A stretch of DNA of 52,433 nt. It comes from Basidiobolus meristosporus CBS 931.73 (Eukaryota > Basidiobolomycota > Basidiobolomycetes > Basidiobolales > Basidiobolaceae). Below are positions 10,369-21,430 of the stretch, one piece after another (the first letter of the stretch is position 1; every line of letters starts with the position of its first letter). The notes below the pieces were generated by a model. That model made no database searches. It had not been told where the DNA came from and saw only the letters and a list, made by a program, of their open reading frames with translations. Where the stretch lies: assembly GCA_002104905.1 (NCBI GenBank), contig MCFE01000618.1, positions 1 through 52,433 of the forward strand, read 5' to 3'. The translations under genes and the position numbers were made by a program.

Positions 10369-10499
10369 AAATCTCCTCAAGTAAACTTTGTATGTGTCTT
10401 GTGTCTTCCTCTATCCTTGTCCTGATAATTGTTTAATCACACTTTGGTTTCAGTAAGGATTGGTGGATCATCATGAAACAGTTTCAGATGGGCTGGTGC

Positions 10500-11319
10500 T
10501 GCATTGCTGATTTTTGTATTGTCCAGGGTGATGGTGTACTTTGGTCTGTGGTCAAACTAATAATGGTGCAAGGGCCAATCTATTGGGGTGTAAATTGTGG
10601 GCAAAACTTCAGGCCTGCAATGGTTTGATCATACCACACCTTATTGCCTGGTTCCCACTTTTGTCCCATTAGTTTCTCATTTTTGGGTGGAGGGGAAGGT
10701 GCTGTTGGCATTTTTGGATACTTTTATGTATAGGTGGGCAGTACAATGTATCAACCTATCTACAAAGTTGTTATATGTTGTCAAGGGGATACCTTCCGTC
10801 ATCAATCCAGCTTCTTCACACCATTTGGGCCTTGGTCCATACAGAACTTTGTATGGGGAGAAACCTGTTGTTTTATTTGGCATTGTATGCATTGCTAGGC
10901 ATGTCAGTAGGAGAAGCTTGGCCCATGACCGGGGAAGCTCACAGTGAAGCTTCTCTAGTATGTGACAACATGTCTGGTTCATCCTCTTAGTTAATCTGTT
11001 TGTCTGGGGGTGATACACAGCCATTAAGTCCTGTTTCACACCCATCATTCTGCACAAATGGGCCACAGTGCTGTTCAGAAAGGAACCACCATTGCTGGAC
11101 AGGAGTATCTGAGATATCTGTGCCAGCAGATGCACTGTTCTAGAAAGAATTGGGTGGTTGTCTTCTAACCACTATTTTGGACAGCTTGGGCTTCTCCCCA
11201 CTATGAGAAATAAATGGTAGCAATTGTTATGTATTGTTCTCCTTTCTTTGTTATCATAAAGGGGCCAACAAAGTTGATCCCTACCCAGTGGAAGGGTAGG
11301 TCAACTGGTAGTGGTGCGG
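10500..11319 (-). pseudogene. G2 integrase core and C-terminus
   Basis: This minus-strand sequence carries the retroviral-type integrase core. VGINFVGPF, just inside the solo LTR boundary near 11270, corresponds to the first catalytic Asp region (Asp replaced by Asn here). SSNGGSFLN corresponds to the second (usual SDRG; Asp replaced by Asn), and HPQTNRLTKRMNQ corresponds to the Glu motif (usual GQTER; Glu replaced by Lys). All three acidic positions appear lost. Downstream, FSPYKVLYGPRPKW is the usual post-core FxxxYG block. The enzyme would join cDNA ends to host DNA; this copy cannot. Confidence 0.7.
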
Positions 11320-12390
11320 TATGGTGGTGTATAAGTCTAAGTGAGAGATATGTCCAACACTTCTCAAGTGTTTTGTGTATGGGGTGTTCACTGGGTGCAA
11401 TAACTTCTGGCAGAAGCTTGCTAGGAATACTTGGGTTCTGTCTCTAATCTAATGTGATGGGGAATAATGCCACAAGCTTGTCAAGTGAAAACTATTGAGC
11501 TACAATCCCCAACTTAGTTGGTGTCTTAACAAAAGTATGTGCTGGGCTCAGCGTCCTTTGAGATGATAATGTTCTAAAGCTTCCAAAGTCATAACAGCTG
11601 TAAACTCCACCAGCAGGGACTTGATAAGAATGCAGCTGTGGTCAATAGTTACAACGGCAGAAAGGTATCTTTGCCTGTACTAGAACAAACTTAGGAAAGA
11701 ATCAAATATAATAAAAGATACCTACTCTGAGTATTCCTCATAAGTAGTGCCTCCAAGGTCAGTTGGCTGTCAGCGTGGTTTCCTGGGAGTGTCCTGTGGT
11801 CTGGGGTTGGAAGTTCTGGTAGCAGCAGGTAGCTGTGATCACACTGATCAACAAGTTGGTATATTGATAAAAGGGATGATGATTTATTGTTGAGGGATAG
11901 CCTCCCTTACATACTTTTCTTACTGGCTAAGTGATTACTAATCACGGTGTTTCAGATGGTTCTGGATATCAATAGAAATTTTAATGACATCAGAATGACC
12001 TAAGAATGTTCTAAGTAGGTGCCAGAAGGTTCTAAGAGGCACAGCACATCCAACCAATCAGGAATCACTACCCTGAAACTTGTGTAACATAGTGATACCA
12101 TATATTGTATGGAAATGGTAGGGATGGTGACACAGGTTGACCATGTGTTGTGGGTACAGGCGTGGGTACTTGCCTAATATAGAAGCACTTATAGCTAGTA
12201 ATCTTACATAAAGTGAGGGGTAACTTATGCAATAAGGTAAGCAGGTGTGATAGTCAACCAGCTTATGGGATAGTACTGATCAGGTAAGACAAATGGGATA
12301 AAACTAAAATAAGTGTAGTAGAGATATAGGGAAGTAGAATATTTGGGAATGAGCACATCTGTCAGTGGGTGTCACCGTCACCCCACTACA
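11320..12390 (-). mobile_element. Solo LTR, 1071 bp, inside G2 integrase
   Basis: On the minus strand it begins TGTAGTGGGGTGACGG and ends ACCACCATA. It is flanked by gcgg (11316-11319) and gcag (12391-12394), a 4-bp target duplication with one mismatch. The G2 integrase zinc region (..CSACKRFNWS) stops at its right edge and the integrase core (..LPFHWVGINFVGPF) resumes at its left edge. It is closely similar along its whole length, and equal in length, to the LTR at 44542-45612. It is more distantly related to the LTR at 20138-20941. Confidence 0.85.
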
Positions 12391-12394
12391 GCAG

Positions 12395-13370
12395 CTGTCC
12401 CTATCTTCTAACTCCAGTTAAATCTTTTGCATGCGGAGCATCTTTGTAACGCATTTGTGACATTGGTCATAATTTTTTTCCAATAAAATGTCTTTCTTAA
12501 CATCTTATATGTTGTTAGGTGATTGGCATGTCATAATAACATTTGTCTTTCTTGTATGATTTCTTTGCAGGCAGTTACTGGGGGTCACTTGACTCTGAAC
12601 TGTCCTTGGAGGAACCATATTTGGTATTCTTGTACTTTCTACTAACACAATTTCCTCTAAAAGTCTCTCTTCTGCTTTTTTGTAACAGCATGTTTGGGGT
12701 ACTTCCCCCTTATTTTAAAGCAGATCACATCTTCATAATCATTGCCAATGCATATTTGGCAAACAGGGTAGTGACTGTAGAAGTCTGGGCCCTGGTGTTT
12801 TCTTGCCAGCACAATGAATTATTTTTAAGTTGTATTCTTGCAGTTGGAGGGCCCAACATGCCAGTCAACCAGTAAAGTCTTTAGTTCTCATCATCCAGAC
12901 CAGTGTGCTGTGGTCTGTTACTATTGCAAGTTGGCAGCCATGTATATATGTATGGATTTGCTTAATTGAATAAACAACAGCCAGACATTCTATCTTTGTA
13001 ACATGGTAGTGACATTTGTGTTTGTTTAGCAAATGGCTCACGTAACCAATTGGGTGGAACTTACCAGGTTGGTGAAACTGTCCCAGTACAACCCCTATAC
13101 AAGTGAGACTTCCATCACAGTTGATAAATATTCTCACATCCCAATTTGGAAAATGTGATACTGGCAGTGACGTCAGGGAATGTTTCAGCAGATCAAATGC
13201 TCTCTTTTGAGATTTGTATAATCCAAACAATGTTATAAAAGCAGTTTTGGGTTGATCTTCTGGGGCTACTATGACTTGCCAATACCTGGAGATTAAGTCA
13301 AGAGAGCTAAAATATATAATCCAACTAATCTGTCCAAGAGATTGTCTATTCACAGCAGTGGATACATTTC
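12395..13370 (-). pseudogene. G2 RT remnant, RNase H and integrase zinc region
   Basis: The minus-strand RT fragment DLISRYWQVIVAPEDQPKTAF is joined directly to the connection/RNase H start KSQKRAFDLLKHSLT. The segment holding the catalytic YxDD and the thumb has therefore been deleted. RNase H follows with IFINCDGSLTCIGVVLGQ (Asp in the first active-site position), KIECLAVVYSIKQ (Glu) and IVTDHSTLVW (Asp). After 12865 the frame continues as WALQLQEYNLKIIHCAGKK, then the integrase HHCC region near 12500-12400 (CSACKRF). RNase H active-site residues survive, but stops surround them. Confidence 0.7.
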
Positions 13371-13512
13371 CTTCCAGGTGACAGCGTTCAACTTTTGGTA
13401 GTCAATGCAAAAACATTGCTTTCCATCTTTCTTTGGGACTATGACTATGGGGAGGCCCACAGAGAATGGCTCTTTGTAATGATGTTCTTCTTTAATAAAG
13501 TTTCAATTGTCT

Positions 13513-14460
13513 CTATGATATAATCTGTGTTAATTTTTGAGTTCCTATGCGCTTTTTCTTGATGGGGTATTTGTTGGCAAGATGGATTTGGTGATAAACC
13601 CCAGATATATGGCCAATTACTTGGCTCTTAGAGAAAACTTGGGTAAGCAGGTGTATTCCTTCTAGGAACCTGTCTTGTAATGTAGGTGGCAGACCAGGGT
13701 CCACATCTAGGTTGGGGAGTTCCTCTTCTGGTTACTTGTTTGTAGGTGGTCCTTGGTTGTTTCCGGCAACTTCCTCTAGGTTTAACAATGGCACTCCTCT
13801 AGGCAATGTCACCACATGTGGCCCATTGGTAACCACTTAGGACTTCAGACTCTGAGTTTCAAATTTTGGCGGTATCCATACTTTACAGATCAAGATTCCT
13901 TCCAGTTGCTCAGATACCTTTGTTGTGGTTATCATTCTTCCACTTGTCAAATAAGCTACTGCTGTCTCTAATGAAATCACCATCTCACTGGCTGGTGGTA
14001 TTTTTATCAACTTTTGTATGATGATTGGACACTGCAATGGTTGCACCTCTTCAATTGTCACATTGTTGCTATGCACCTTGCTCTCATTGGTAAAATGAAT
14101 CAGTATGATACTCTCAGTATCCCACCTCAGCTCAGATGCACTGCAGAGTATGTGCATCTTGTGTTGGATAAAATAACTCTTGCCAATGAGTAAGTTGTAT
14201 GCTGCAGCAGGTAGGACCACAATATCTTGGTGTAAAATCAAGTTGCCTAGCTGGATGGGGCAATTAGGCACCACTCCTACTGTTGCGTCCAATTGTTCAT
14301 TTGCTAGCTGTACTCAAATGGTGTTGTTGAGGACAGTATCTAACTCTAGATGTTTTGCTAATGACTCTCACATGATCAATATAGAGGGTTCTGTGTCAAT
14401 AAGGGCAAGAATCTCCTTATTTTCCATATGTACCTTTACATATGTACCCTTATTTGGTTT
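13513..14460 (-). pseudogene. G2 protease and N-terminal RT
   Basis: The minus-strand aspartic protease region reads ILALIDTEPSILI at the active site, where D-T/S-G is expected; the glycine is replaced by Glu. It continues through LPAAAYNLLIGKSYF, the usual ILGxxW/F-like end of the protease. Two stops interrupt it before 14292. The RT N-terminal segment (FLEGIHLLTQVFSKSQVIGHISG, 13513-13704) corresponds to the linker that precedes the RT fingers. The enzyme would process Gag-Pol; this copy is inactive. Confidence 0.6.
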
Positions 14461-14600
14461 TTGTAGGACCATCTGGCTGATATGACAGGTTGTTATCTCC
14501 TTCAATCCTGCTATCAGTTCCTTGACTAGATCTGGGGTGAGTCCCTGTAAATGGGTTATTGAGAGGGTTGCCTTGGTTTGGATTTGTTGCAGTTACTGCA

Positions 14601-15384
14601 TAAGTAATAAATACAAATCAGACTGGTGCTGCAAACAGCAAGAAAATCAATAGAAAAAGCCTGAATATGAAAGTGCTGCAACCACTGCCAATAATCTAGT
14701 CATATCTGCACTAAATATGACTGTAATAAGGATCTGGATTTGAGGCATATTGGCACAGAAGTATCTCAACAGTTTGCATAATAGAATCAATCTTTGCCCA
14801 TCATTAATGTATTCTCATGAAAAGGGTCTTCATGGGTGCCAATGAAGCCCTGGAAGCATTGAACAGGGAGCTATCCCAGTAAGCCTTTGAAGTAATGAGC
14901 AGAGCCATATATTTAAAGTCAAAGAAGTACATGATGTATCATAAGTTGCTAATAACCTACTATCTGCAAGAAAGACAACTGCTCAGGGACTCAGTTTCCA
15001 TTTTGACAGCACTTGATGCAGTATTGCCAATTCAAATGGTGCCCATATTGGTATGAGTATCAGAGATCAGAATCTCCTGTGGTTGACTTGTGTTATATTA
15101 CTTATGAGAGCCAATATAGGTAGTTGAAATAAAGGAATGTTTTGGCACAGTAGACTTGGACTAATAAATCTGACCATTTGGGGTCAGTGATTAAAAATCA
15201 GCTAATTGTCATAATAAAAGTTGATCCTGCAGCTATTCTTGGGCACTGTGAAGTCTTCATGTACAGGAAACAGGCCAGAAAGCTGTTAACAATAAAGTTG
15301 GTGAAATACTTTTATCACAACAATAAATAAGTGTCTTTTGATTGGTTTGTGGCCAATTTGCTCATCTCTACCTTCAACCTATAC
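14601..15384. other. Unassigned interval
   Basis: I see no gene or clear element here. Short open stretches exist on the plus strand near 14810-15060, but they match none of the TE proteins in the window. It lies between the truncated Gypsy G2 and the CACTA C-terminal half E, and is probably old repeat debris. Confidence 0.3.
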
Positions 15385-16295
15385 ATCACCACAGCACATC
15401 TACAGCTGTTGTTGGAGGAGCTTATGACAGGATTTGAGCACCTATGCCACAAACAAAAGGCTGAAAGCGTAGATCCCTTTCCATCACTGTATCTATTCTC
15501 TACCCCATCTTACATGGTGCGCAAAGAATATGGGGCCTTGCTTCACCTTCTGGGAGTTTCCTATGCAGCAGTTGTGTGGGGAGATAGGAAGTCAAGTCAA
15601 GTTGCAGGTACTACCAAATTCCAATCTCTTCAAGAATAAAACCTTTGAGTATGTCATGGATATGATTAGTAGGCACATGGGGGTCAGCCAGGAAGAGTTG
15701 AAATATACTGATAACAAATGTGCACATGGAGACACCAATGCCTATGGCATTAAGAAGCTAAGCAGCCCCAATGCATTGGTAATTAGTTAAGTAATGCAAA
15801 GGTGGGCTGGGGGCAACATGCAACTAATTTTGAATAGGACAACTTTACCAAGGTATGCCAAATTTCTCTTGCTCAATAGCATCAACAATCTGAGCAGCCC
15901 CAATATGCTGCTAATCATTGAGGTTATGCATGGTTGGGCTGAATACAATATGCAACTAACTTTCATTAAGACAACTTTACCTAAACCTGTCAGGTGTCTC
16001 TTGGTCACAAGCTAATTCCATATCATTTAGTAAAGAATTAACACAAAAAAGCACCAGAGAGCACCTTTAAGGGGGGCTATAACCTAGCAGAGAGAAAGAA
16101 CACATTGGTTTAATACTACAAAGCTCTTTACCAAAACTTGAGAAATCTTCATAGCAAATGGGGTAGCTACTACAATATTTTTGCAAGATATATATCATAC
16201 CAGTGATTCAAGTTATATTCCAACTTTGCATGTACCACACTGAAAGGCCATAAAGTAGAGGTGAACAAAGTATGTCAATTGCAGCAGGTGTATGT
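15385..16295 (+). pseudogene. CACTA copy E: C-terminal half of a tnp2 transposase, plus strand
   Basis: The plus-strand sequence corresponds to the DUF4218-like and C-terminal part of the tnp2 transposase. It has EELMTGFEHLCHKQ, then GPCFTFWEFPMQQLCGEIGSQVK (15530-15600), then YVMDMISRHMGVSQEEL, then AYGIKKLSSPN. The final 200 bp, up to gtatgtcaattgcagcagg, matches copy D read on the minus strand near 43800-44020. The N-terminal half is absent. It ends exactly where a minus-strand G1 LTR fragment starts (16296). It complements the minus-strand half of copy C at 16581-17534, so the two may be one transposase split by an inversion. Confidence 0.7.
15759..16007 (+). repeat. Tandem duplication of about 134 bp, diverged
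   Basis: Two units, 15759-15875 and 15893-16007, share agcagccccaat at the start, tgcaactaa.ttt in the middle and gacaactttacc near the end. Both translate as SSPN...VM..W...NMQL...TTLP. Copy D has a single unit here, so the duplication is specific to copy E. Confidence 0.6.
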
Positions 16296-16580
16296 GTTAC
16301 AAGTCTTGATTTAAGAGTTGTAGAGGAATAGGGAGTTTAGCTAGTATTATATTCACTAAAACCTGATTTGATTTTTATTGAAGTTCAGCAGTTCCTTTTA
16401 CACATTTTGCCAGAACAATTGCTGACTATTTGTATGTCCTAACTTAGGTTGTGGCTGATGACTCATTTGATTGCATCATCATCACCCAATTACATGATAC
16501 TTGATATATTGACTTCTGTATTATAAGGATCTGCTGACCAATACTACTGATTTGATAGATAACACTGATATGCTGATAGG
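16296..16580 (-). mobile_element. G1-family LTR fragment
   Basis: It starts TGTTACAAGTCTTGATTTAAG, the reverse complement of the G1 LTR 3' end, and follows the LTR for about 285 bp. It lacks the last ~80 bp corresponding to the LTR 5' end. It sits at the junction of oppositely oriented CACTA halves E (left) and C (right). Confidence 0.75.
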
Positions 16581-17534
16581 CTATTGTTGGATCTACATAT
16601 GGAACCAAGTAATTTTTCATTCAAACTGGTTCAACAAGATCTTGCCTATTCTCCCAGTTTTCTTGGGTGTCTCAAATGGCACATTTAGCTTGAAATACAC
16701 CATGTACAACTTGGCCATTGGTGCAGATATATTGATGAAGAACAAACAACTGGCTCCCAATAGAAGCTTTTGCTCTAACCAAGTCACTTTATTTTCAGTA
16801 TCTCCAATTTTCTGTTAATTCCATGCTCTTATTATTGACATATAGTTTGACAGCTTTGCCACAAATGCATGCTGACTTCTGCACATTTTCCCACTGGCAA
16901 GATAATGCTCTTAATAGTGGTGTAGCAGTAGTAATAATGTGTGTGAGTTATGGAGTAAATTACCTGGATCTCACCTATTTAACATCAATACAATTGATTG
17001 AGCCCAGAAAAGCAAGCTATCTCTTGGATGGCTAAGGCAACTCTAATGCTGATGCCAATATGTCCCTTGAGGTGATGGTTACTTACCAGGATCAGACTGG
17101 ATAGCAAACAAAACTCATCCAGCAATGGATATAGATTCCCATCCAGAAGGATGGTGATTTATGCTCTGATATCAGTGAGACAACCATCTGATTCCTGCTC
17201 TAAACCCTAAAATTGACAGCTGACACTAGTCAATGAGAATTAGCAGCTAGCAGGATTTGATAGCAGAGCACTAGTTCAGTGAAATTTCATTGAGAGCCTG
17301 AGCAATGGACTGCTCAGACATACCTTCAAAGCAGCCCTTGCTTCAAAGTTATTTGTAATATTTGCCATCAAAATGCTTGTAAGGTCTGTGCTTAAGCACT
17401 GATGAGTACAGTGGCTTATAGCTTCACAACATTTGTGGAGCTGCATTACTTATTTGGATGGGATATTAATAGATTGCATCAGGTGCATGAACAATATCTT
17501 GCTCCTTAAGTTGTGAATTCCCAACAAGTTAGAC
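16581..17534 (-). pseudogene. CACTA copy C transposase, middle part
   Basis: The minus-strand tnp2 sequence from the block near the GKHYK position (about 17350) runs through THT..YYY-like sequence (near 16950), then KLLLGASCLFFIN (16720-16780, the MHLLFKN position) and KLYMVYFKLNVPFETP to RIGKIL (16640-16700). Its upstream part continues at 31841 on the far side of Copia-1. The next expected block (WMNWM..) is missing, and the C-terminal half lies inverted at 15385-16295. Many stops are present. Confidence 0.7.
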
Positions 17535-17539
17535 ACTGC

Positions 17540-17905
17540 TGCAATTCAGGAAGTGATTTGGATATAAGGAACTTATCATGAAATTGTGCTGATAGTTGGA
17601 CTGTTGTTTGTTCATAAAGAGGCTCAGTATTTATATCTTTGCAAAAGCAATATAGCTACAACACTAAGTAAGGGGAGCTTCTCAGCATTTAGGATCATTC
17701 TGTAGCAGTTTCAGGATGGGTTCATAATGCTTGTTCAAAGTACTAATTTGATCTTGACTATAGGGGAATAATCACAGGATCATAGGTATGAAGATGGTGG
17801 CAAAGTTAGGGCTGTAAGGTTGTCTTACAGTGACCAGGACTAGTCTAGAATTGCTGAGTAAATTCTTAGCTGCTAAATGATACCAAATAATTCAAAATTT
17901 TGAAC
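17540..17905 (-). repeat. Copia-1 3' LTR
   Basis: It is similar over its whole length to the Copia-2 LTRs: a taaggaacttatc block near the low end, a tataaatactgag TATA-like stretch (minus strand, near 17625), and the ..ccaaata.ttcaa end near 17890. It lies directly downstream of the RNase H frame. The upper terminus is degraded, so the end is good to about 10 bp. Confidence 0.7.
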
Positions 17906-17910
17906 TCTCC

Positions 17911-19263
17911 TCCTCAACTAAATAGTTTTTAAACCCAATTCCTCTGTGAGATTCTCAAATTTTGCCTAGCTAGTAGTCTTGTCAGTATATCTGCCACCAT
18001 TTTGTCAGTTAGGTCCCAGACTAACTCTACTAAGTTGTTTTCTACAGTTTCCCTTACAAAGTGGTATTGTATATCTATGTGCTTAGTTTTAGAATGATTA
18101 GCACGATTCCTAGCCAATGAAATACAGGTTTAATTATCCTTGTAAACACTTGTTGGCTCATCTGAGATAGAACTCAATATCTTGAGCAATTTTTGTAGCT
18201 ATGTAGCCTCCTAGGTTGCTTAACAAGTACCCATATATTCAGCTCCAGTTGTAGATAGGGCTGCAATTGGTTGTTTCATGCAATTCCAATTGATAGCTGC
18301 ACCAACATATAGAAATGCATACCCAGCAACAGAGCATCTGTGAATTAAATCCCTACCCTAATCTGATTCACTATAACCATCAAATTCTTGCCTATTAGCT
18401 GCTCTTGAGTATATATTATTATTTATTCTGAAGCATCTAAAAATATTCCTGATGAACTTGGACTGATTCAGCAAAAATACTTGCATAGCTATGTCAGATT
18501 TGACTTCAATTCTCAGAAATAGCTCAATTTTCCAATATCTTTCATCTGAAATTTGCTGATAAGATCTGATCTCATCTATTTCAGTGCCTCCTGGTCACTT
18601 GCAGCAATTATTAGGTTGTCCACATAAAGAATTAGGATGATCACATCCTTTTGAGCTGTTTCACAGATATACTGTCGTAACACAGTGCTACAAATGAGCC
18701 CAATCTCCTCTAGGTATGTGTCAATCTTGTTATACTGTGCTCAAGGTGCCTGTTTAAGCCCATACAGCATGTTTCTAATCTGCCTCCTTATGTGAGTCTT
18801 TTTGATTGGCAAAACCTTTGGATTGCTCCATGTATATATTGATTCTTGCAGATCCCAATTTAGAAATGCTCTTTTGACGTCCATTTAGGGTAGAGCTAGA
18901 CTGTGCACCACTGCTAGGGCCAGAACTTCCTAATGGAAATAAACTTGACAAATGGAGTAAATGTTTCTTTTAAGTCTAATCCCAAGGTCTGGGAATAGCC
19001 TTTAGCCACTAATGTAGCTTTGTACTTATCAACAGTACCATTGGAGGTTATCTTGATCATGTAGACCCATCTACATCCTATTGGCTTTCTTCTGTATGGT
19101 AGGTTTACTTGTTCCCACCTTGTTGCCCTGCCCAGTGACTGGTTCTCTCCTACATGGAGGTTTGACTAACAAGGCAAGATAAGCTTCTACATGATCATTA
19201 AATGTCAGCCACCAGAATTGAAGAGCATTCCTCATTCTAAGAAAGCTCCTTGCTGGGATGATC
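17911..19263 (-). pseudogene. Copia-1 reverse transcriptase and RNase H
   Basis: The minus-strand RT contains LILYVDNLIIAASDQEA near 18600-18650, the catalytic block in which the usual YVDD reads YVDN. Upstream is the Copia-type LDLKETF segment near 18960. RNase H ends with KHIDIQYHFVRE (18050-18090), the classic Copia C-terminal block, followed by LVWDLTDKMVADILTR. Frameshifts and stops occur throughout, for example near 18890 and 18215. The frame is cut at 19263 by G1-1 and its upstream part continues at 25010. Confidence 0.75.
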
Positions 19264-19631
19264 TGTTATGATCTGCCGCTTAAATGTTTAAGTTAGATCA
19301 GTTTTTAGTCAAATCAATTAGTATATGTTTAGGTTATCAGTATATTGGTATTATATATGAAATCAGTAGCATTAGTCAGCAAATGAATCAGCAGATCCTT
19401 ATCAGACAGAAATAGACATATTAAGTAGGATCTTATTGGGTGATGATGATGCAATCAAATGAGTCATCAGCCACAACCTACATTAGGAAATACAATTAGT
19501 CAGCAATTGATCTGGCAAAATGTATATAAGGAGCTGCTGGAACCTCAATAAAAATCAGTTCAAGTTTTAGTGAATACAATACTAGCTAAACTCCCTATTT
19601 CTCTACAACTCTTATACTAAGACTTGTAACA
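19264..19631 (+). repeat. G1-1 5' LTR
   Basis: This 368-bp LTR has TG...CA ends. A TATA-like tgtatataagg lies near 19520 and a polyadenylation-like aataaaaat near 19548. The U5 end is ..cttgtaaca. Its sister at 24642-25009 has the same length. Confidence 0.92.
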
Positions 19632-19632
19632 T

Positions 19633-19650
19633 TGGTAGCAGCAATAACCA
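19633..19650 (+). promoter_or_regulatory. G1-1 primer binding site
   Basis: The sequence tggtagcagcaataacc begins one base after the 5' LTR, the position where the 3' end of a tRNA primes minus-strand synthesis. TGG at the start complements the tRNA CCA tail. I cannot name the tRNA. G1-2 has the same site at 38738. Confidence 0.6.
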
Positions 19651-19689
19651 GAAACCTCCCTCCTGAAGAAAGAAGAAACCACCCTCAAG

Positions 19690-21430
19690 ATGTTAGACAA
19701 TCAAGAATGGAAGAATGCCATGCAGCAAATCCTGGCCCAACAGCAACAGTTACTCCAGATCATCAGCCAACAGCAACAAAGAATGACTACCATGGCTCAG
19801 AACCAGCAAAGCACTGTAAAGAGCAGCTTCAGTGTGAAGGTCAACTGGTACCATAGCAGAGTCAATGAAAACCTGGGAACTTGGCTCTTCCAGATTGAAG
19901 AAGCTTTTAAAGCTAAAGGAATTGCTCCAGAAAGCAAGTTGCATTATGCAGCTTCTTACCTGGCAGATGCAGCTTTACAGTGGTACCACAACAAGATCAG
20001 GTCAGCCACTATGATGGGATGCTCTACACTCTCTACCTGGGATGAGTTTGTGTCGGAAATTCAGGATGCTTTTGAACCTCCACACTAGCAGACACTACTA
20101 AGAAGGAAGTTAAAGACACTCAGACAGAAAGGAACGGTGTGGTAGGGTAAACATACCTCCCACAGACAAGTTTATTCATATAGTCATTATGATATACTTA
20201 TCCATATTTTATCTTATCAGTATTATCCCATTCTTCTTTTGCCCATATTATCAGTATTATCCCCATATGATGTTTACCCTGATTAGTTATTAGCATTAGT
20301 TATCCCAGATGTTATTCAGCTTTGTGATCAGTAGATGTATCTATATAAGGCAAGTACCCACGTCAGTACCCGTGACACATGACCTAGGTCTGTGTTACCA
20401 TCTCTACCATTTCAATACCATATATGGTATTTCTATGTTGCACAGGTTTCAGACTACTGATTCCTAATTGGTTGAGAGTGCTGTGCCTTTTAGAACCTTT
20501 CAGGACATTCTTGGCATATTTTTAGCTCATAGTGATGTCATCAAGAATTCCACTGATACCTAGAATCTTCTAGAACCTTGTCATTAGTAATCACTTGGCA
20601 ATCAGGAAAAGTATTTAAGGGAAAGCAATCCCTCATCAATAAATCATCCCTTCTATCAGTAACACTTCTACCTTATTGATTAGCAGTTGATCACTGCACC
20701 TGCCTTCAACAGTACATCCAAGACCTGCCATCAAGGAGCTTTTCAGGGTAGTTCACAAGACACACAGAGGCCTTTGGAGACACTTGGAGCACCTAGGAAT
20801 CTAGAGAAGCAGGAGCTTTTACCATAGTGACATATTGACAAAGATACCAGCAGTTTAGACACAGAGGTTATTGCACCCATCAGACACCTCACACACCTTG
20901 AGTTGTGTAGCTTCTCCCAGGAGTACCTCTACACCACCACAACGGTACAACAATACATCTATGAGTACAGATGTTTACTTGAACAAATTGAAAGAATGGA
21001 CTCCTTGGATCAAGTTGAATACTTTATTGATGGGTTGAAAGAAAGAACTTGCAAGGAAGTGAATTACCAAAGACCTCAGACTATTGAAGAAGCCATCAAG
21101 ATTGCCATTGACTATGACTCAGCTATGTTTGGAGTTTGGAAGCCTACAGTGACTAATCAGAAAGGCTACAATCATTATGAAAGAAGACAATCAGAAGCAG
21201 TACCAATGGAAATAGACGCTATGCAGAAGAATCCTACCTCAGAAGAATGTAAGAAGAAAGGACCTTGCTTCAATTGCCACCAGCAAGGACATATTGCAAA
21301 GTACTGCCCTCAGCAAAGAATTGGACACCAGCCAACAAGAACCTTCAACCATATTGAGTTCCATGAACACAGTAATGTGGAAGATGAGCCTGAAGAAGAC
21401 TTGGAACTCACCTTCCATATGACAGAATAG
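19690..21430 (+). pseudogene. G1-1 Gag, interrupted by a solo LTR
   Basis: The ATG at 19690 opens a glutamine-rich N-terminus (ILAQQQQLLQIISQQQQR), then the retrotransposon Gag domain (TWLFQIEEAFKAKGIAPESK, then AALQWYHNKIRS). A CAG-to-TAG stop lies at about 20086; G1-2 has its own CAG-to-TAG one codon later. The frame resumes after the solo LTR (20942) as YIYEYRCLLEQIERMD and reaches a CCHC zinc knuckle, CFNCHQQGHIAKYC, near 21270-21310. A TAG near 21429 separates this from protease (the codon is GAG in G1-2). Gag packages the RNA; the knuckle binds nucleic acid. Confidence 0.85.
20138..20941 (+). mobile_element. Solo LTR, 804 bp, in G1-1 gag
   Basis: It begins TGTGGTAGGGTAAAC and ends CACCACCACA, with matching TGTGGT/ACCACA ends. 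It is flanked by acgg at 20134-20137 and 20942-20945. G1-2 is continuous at this position, which proves the insertion. A TATA-like ctatataaggc lies near 20342 and aataaat near 20640. It is a shorter, diverged relative of the two 1071-bp solo LTRs, sharing the 5' two thirds and the very end but not the region between. Confidence 0.9.

Larger units (their letters stand above)
9812..14600 (-). mobile_element. Ty3/Gypsy element G2, decayed, LTRs not found
   Basis: In minus-strand order the domains are protease (about 14450-13837), reverse transcriptase fragments (13740-13200), RNase H (13190-12800), the integrase zinc region (12600-11200, split by a solo LTR), the integrase core (11135-10677) and a C-terminal part to about 10370. 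Gag is missing; the sequence loses similarity near 14600. The order PR-RT-RH-IN places it in Ty3/Gypsy. Stops and deletions are frequent, so it is among the older elements here. Confidence 0.75.
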
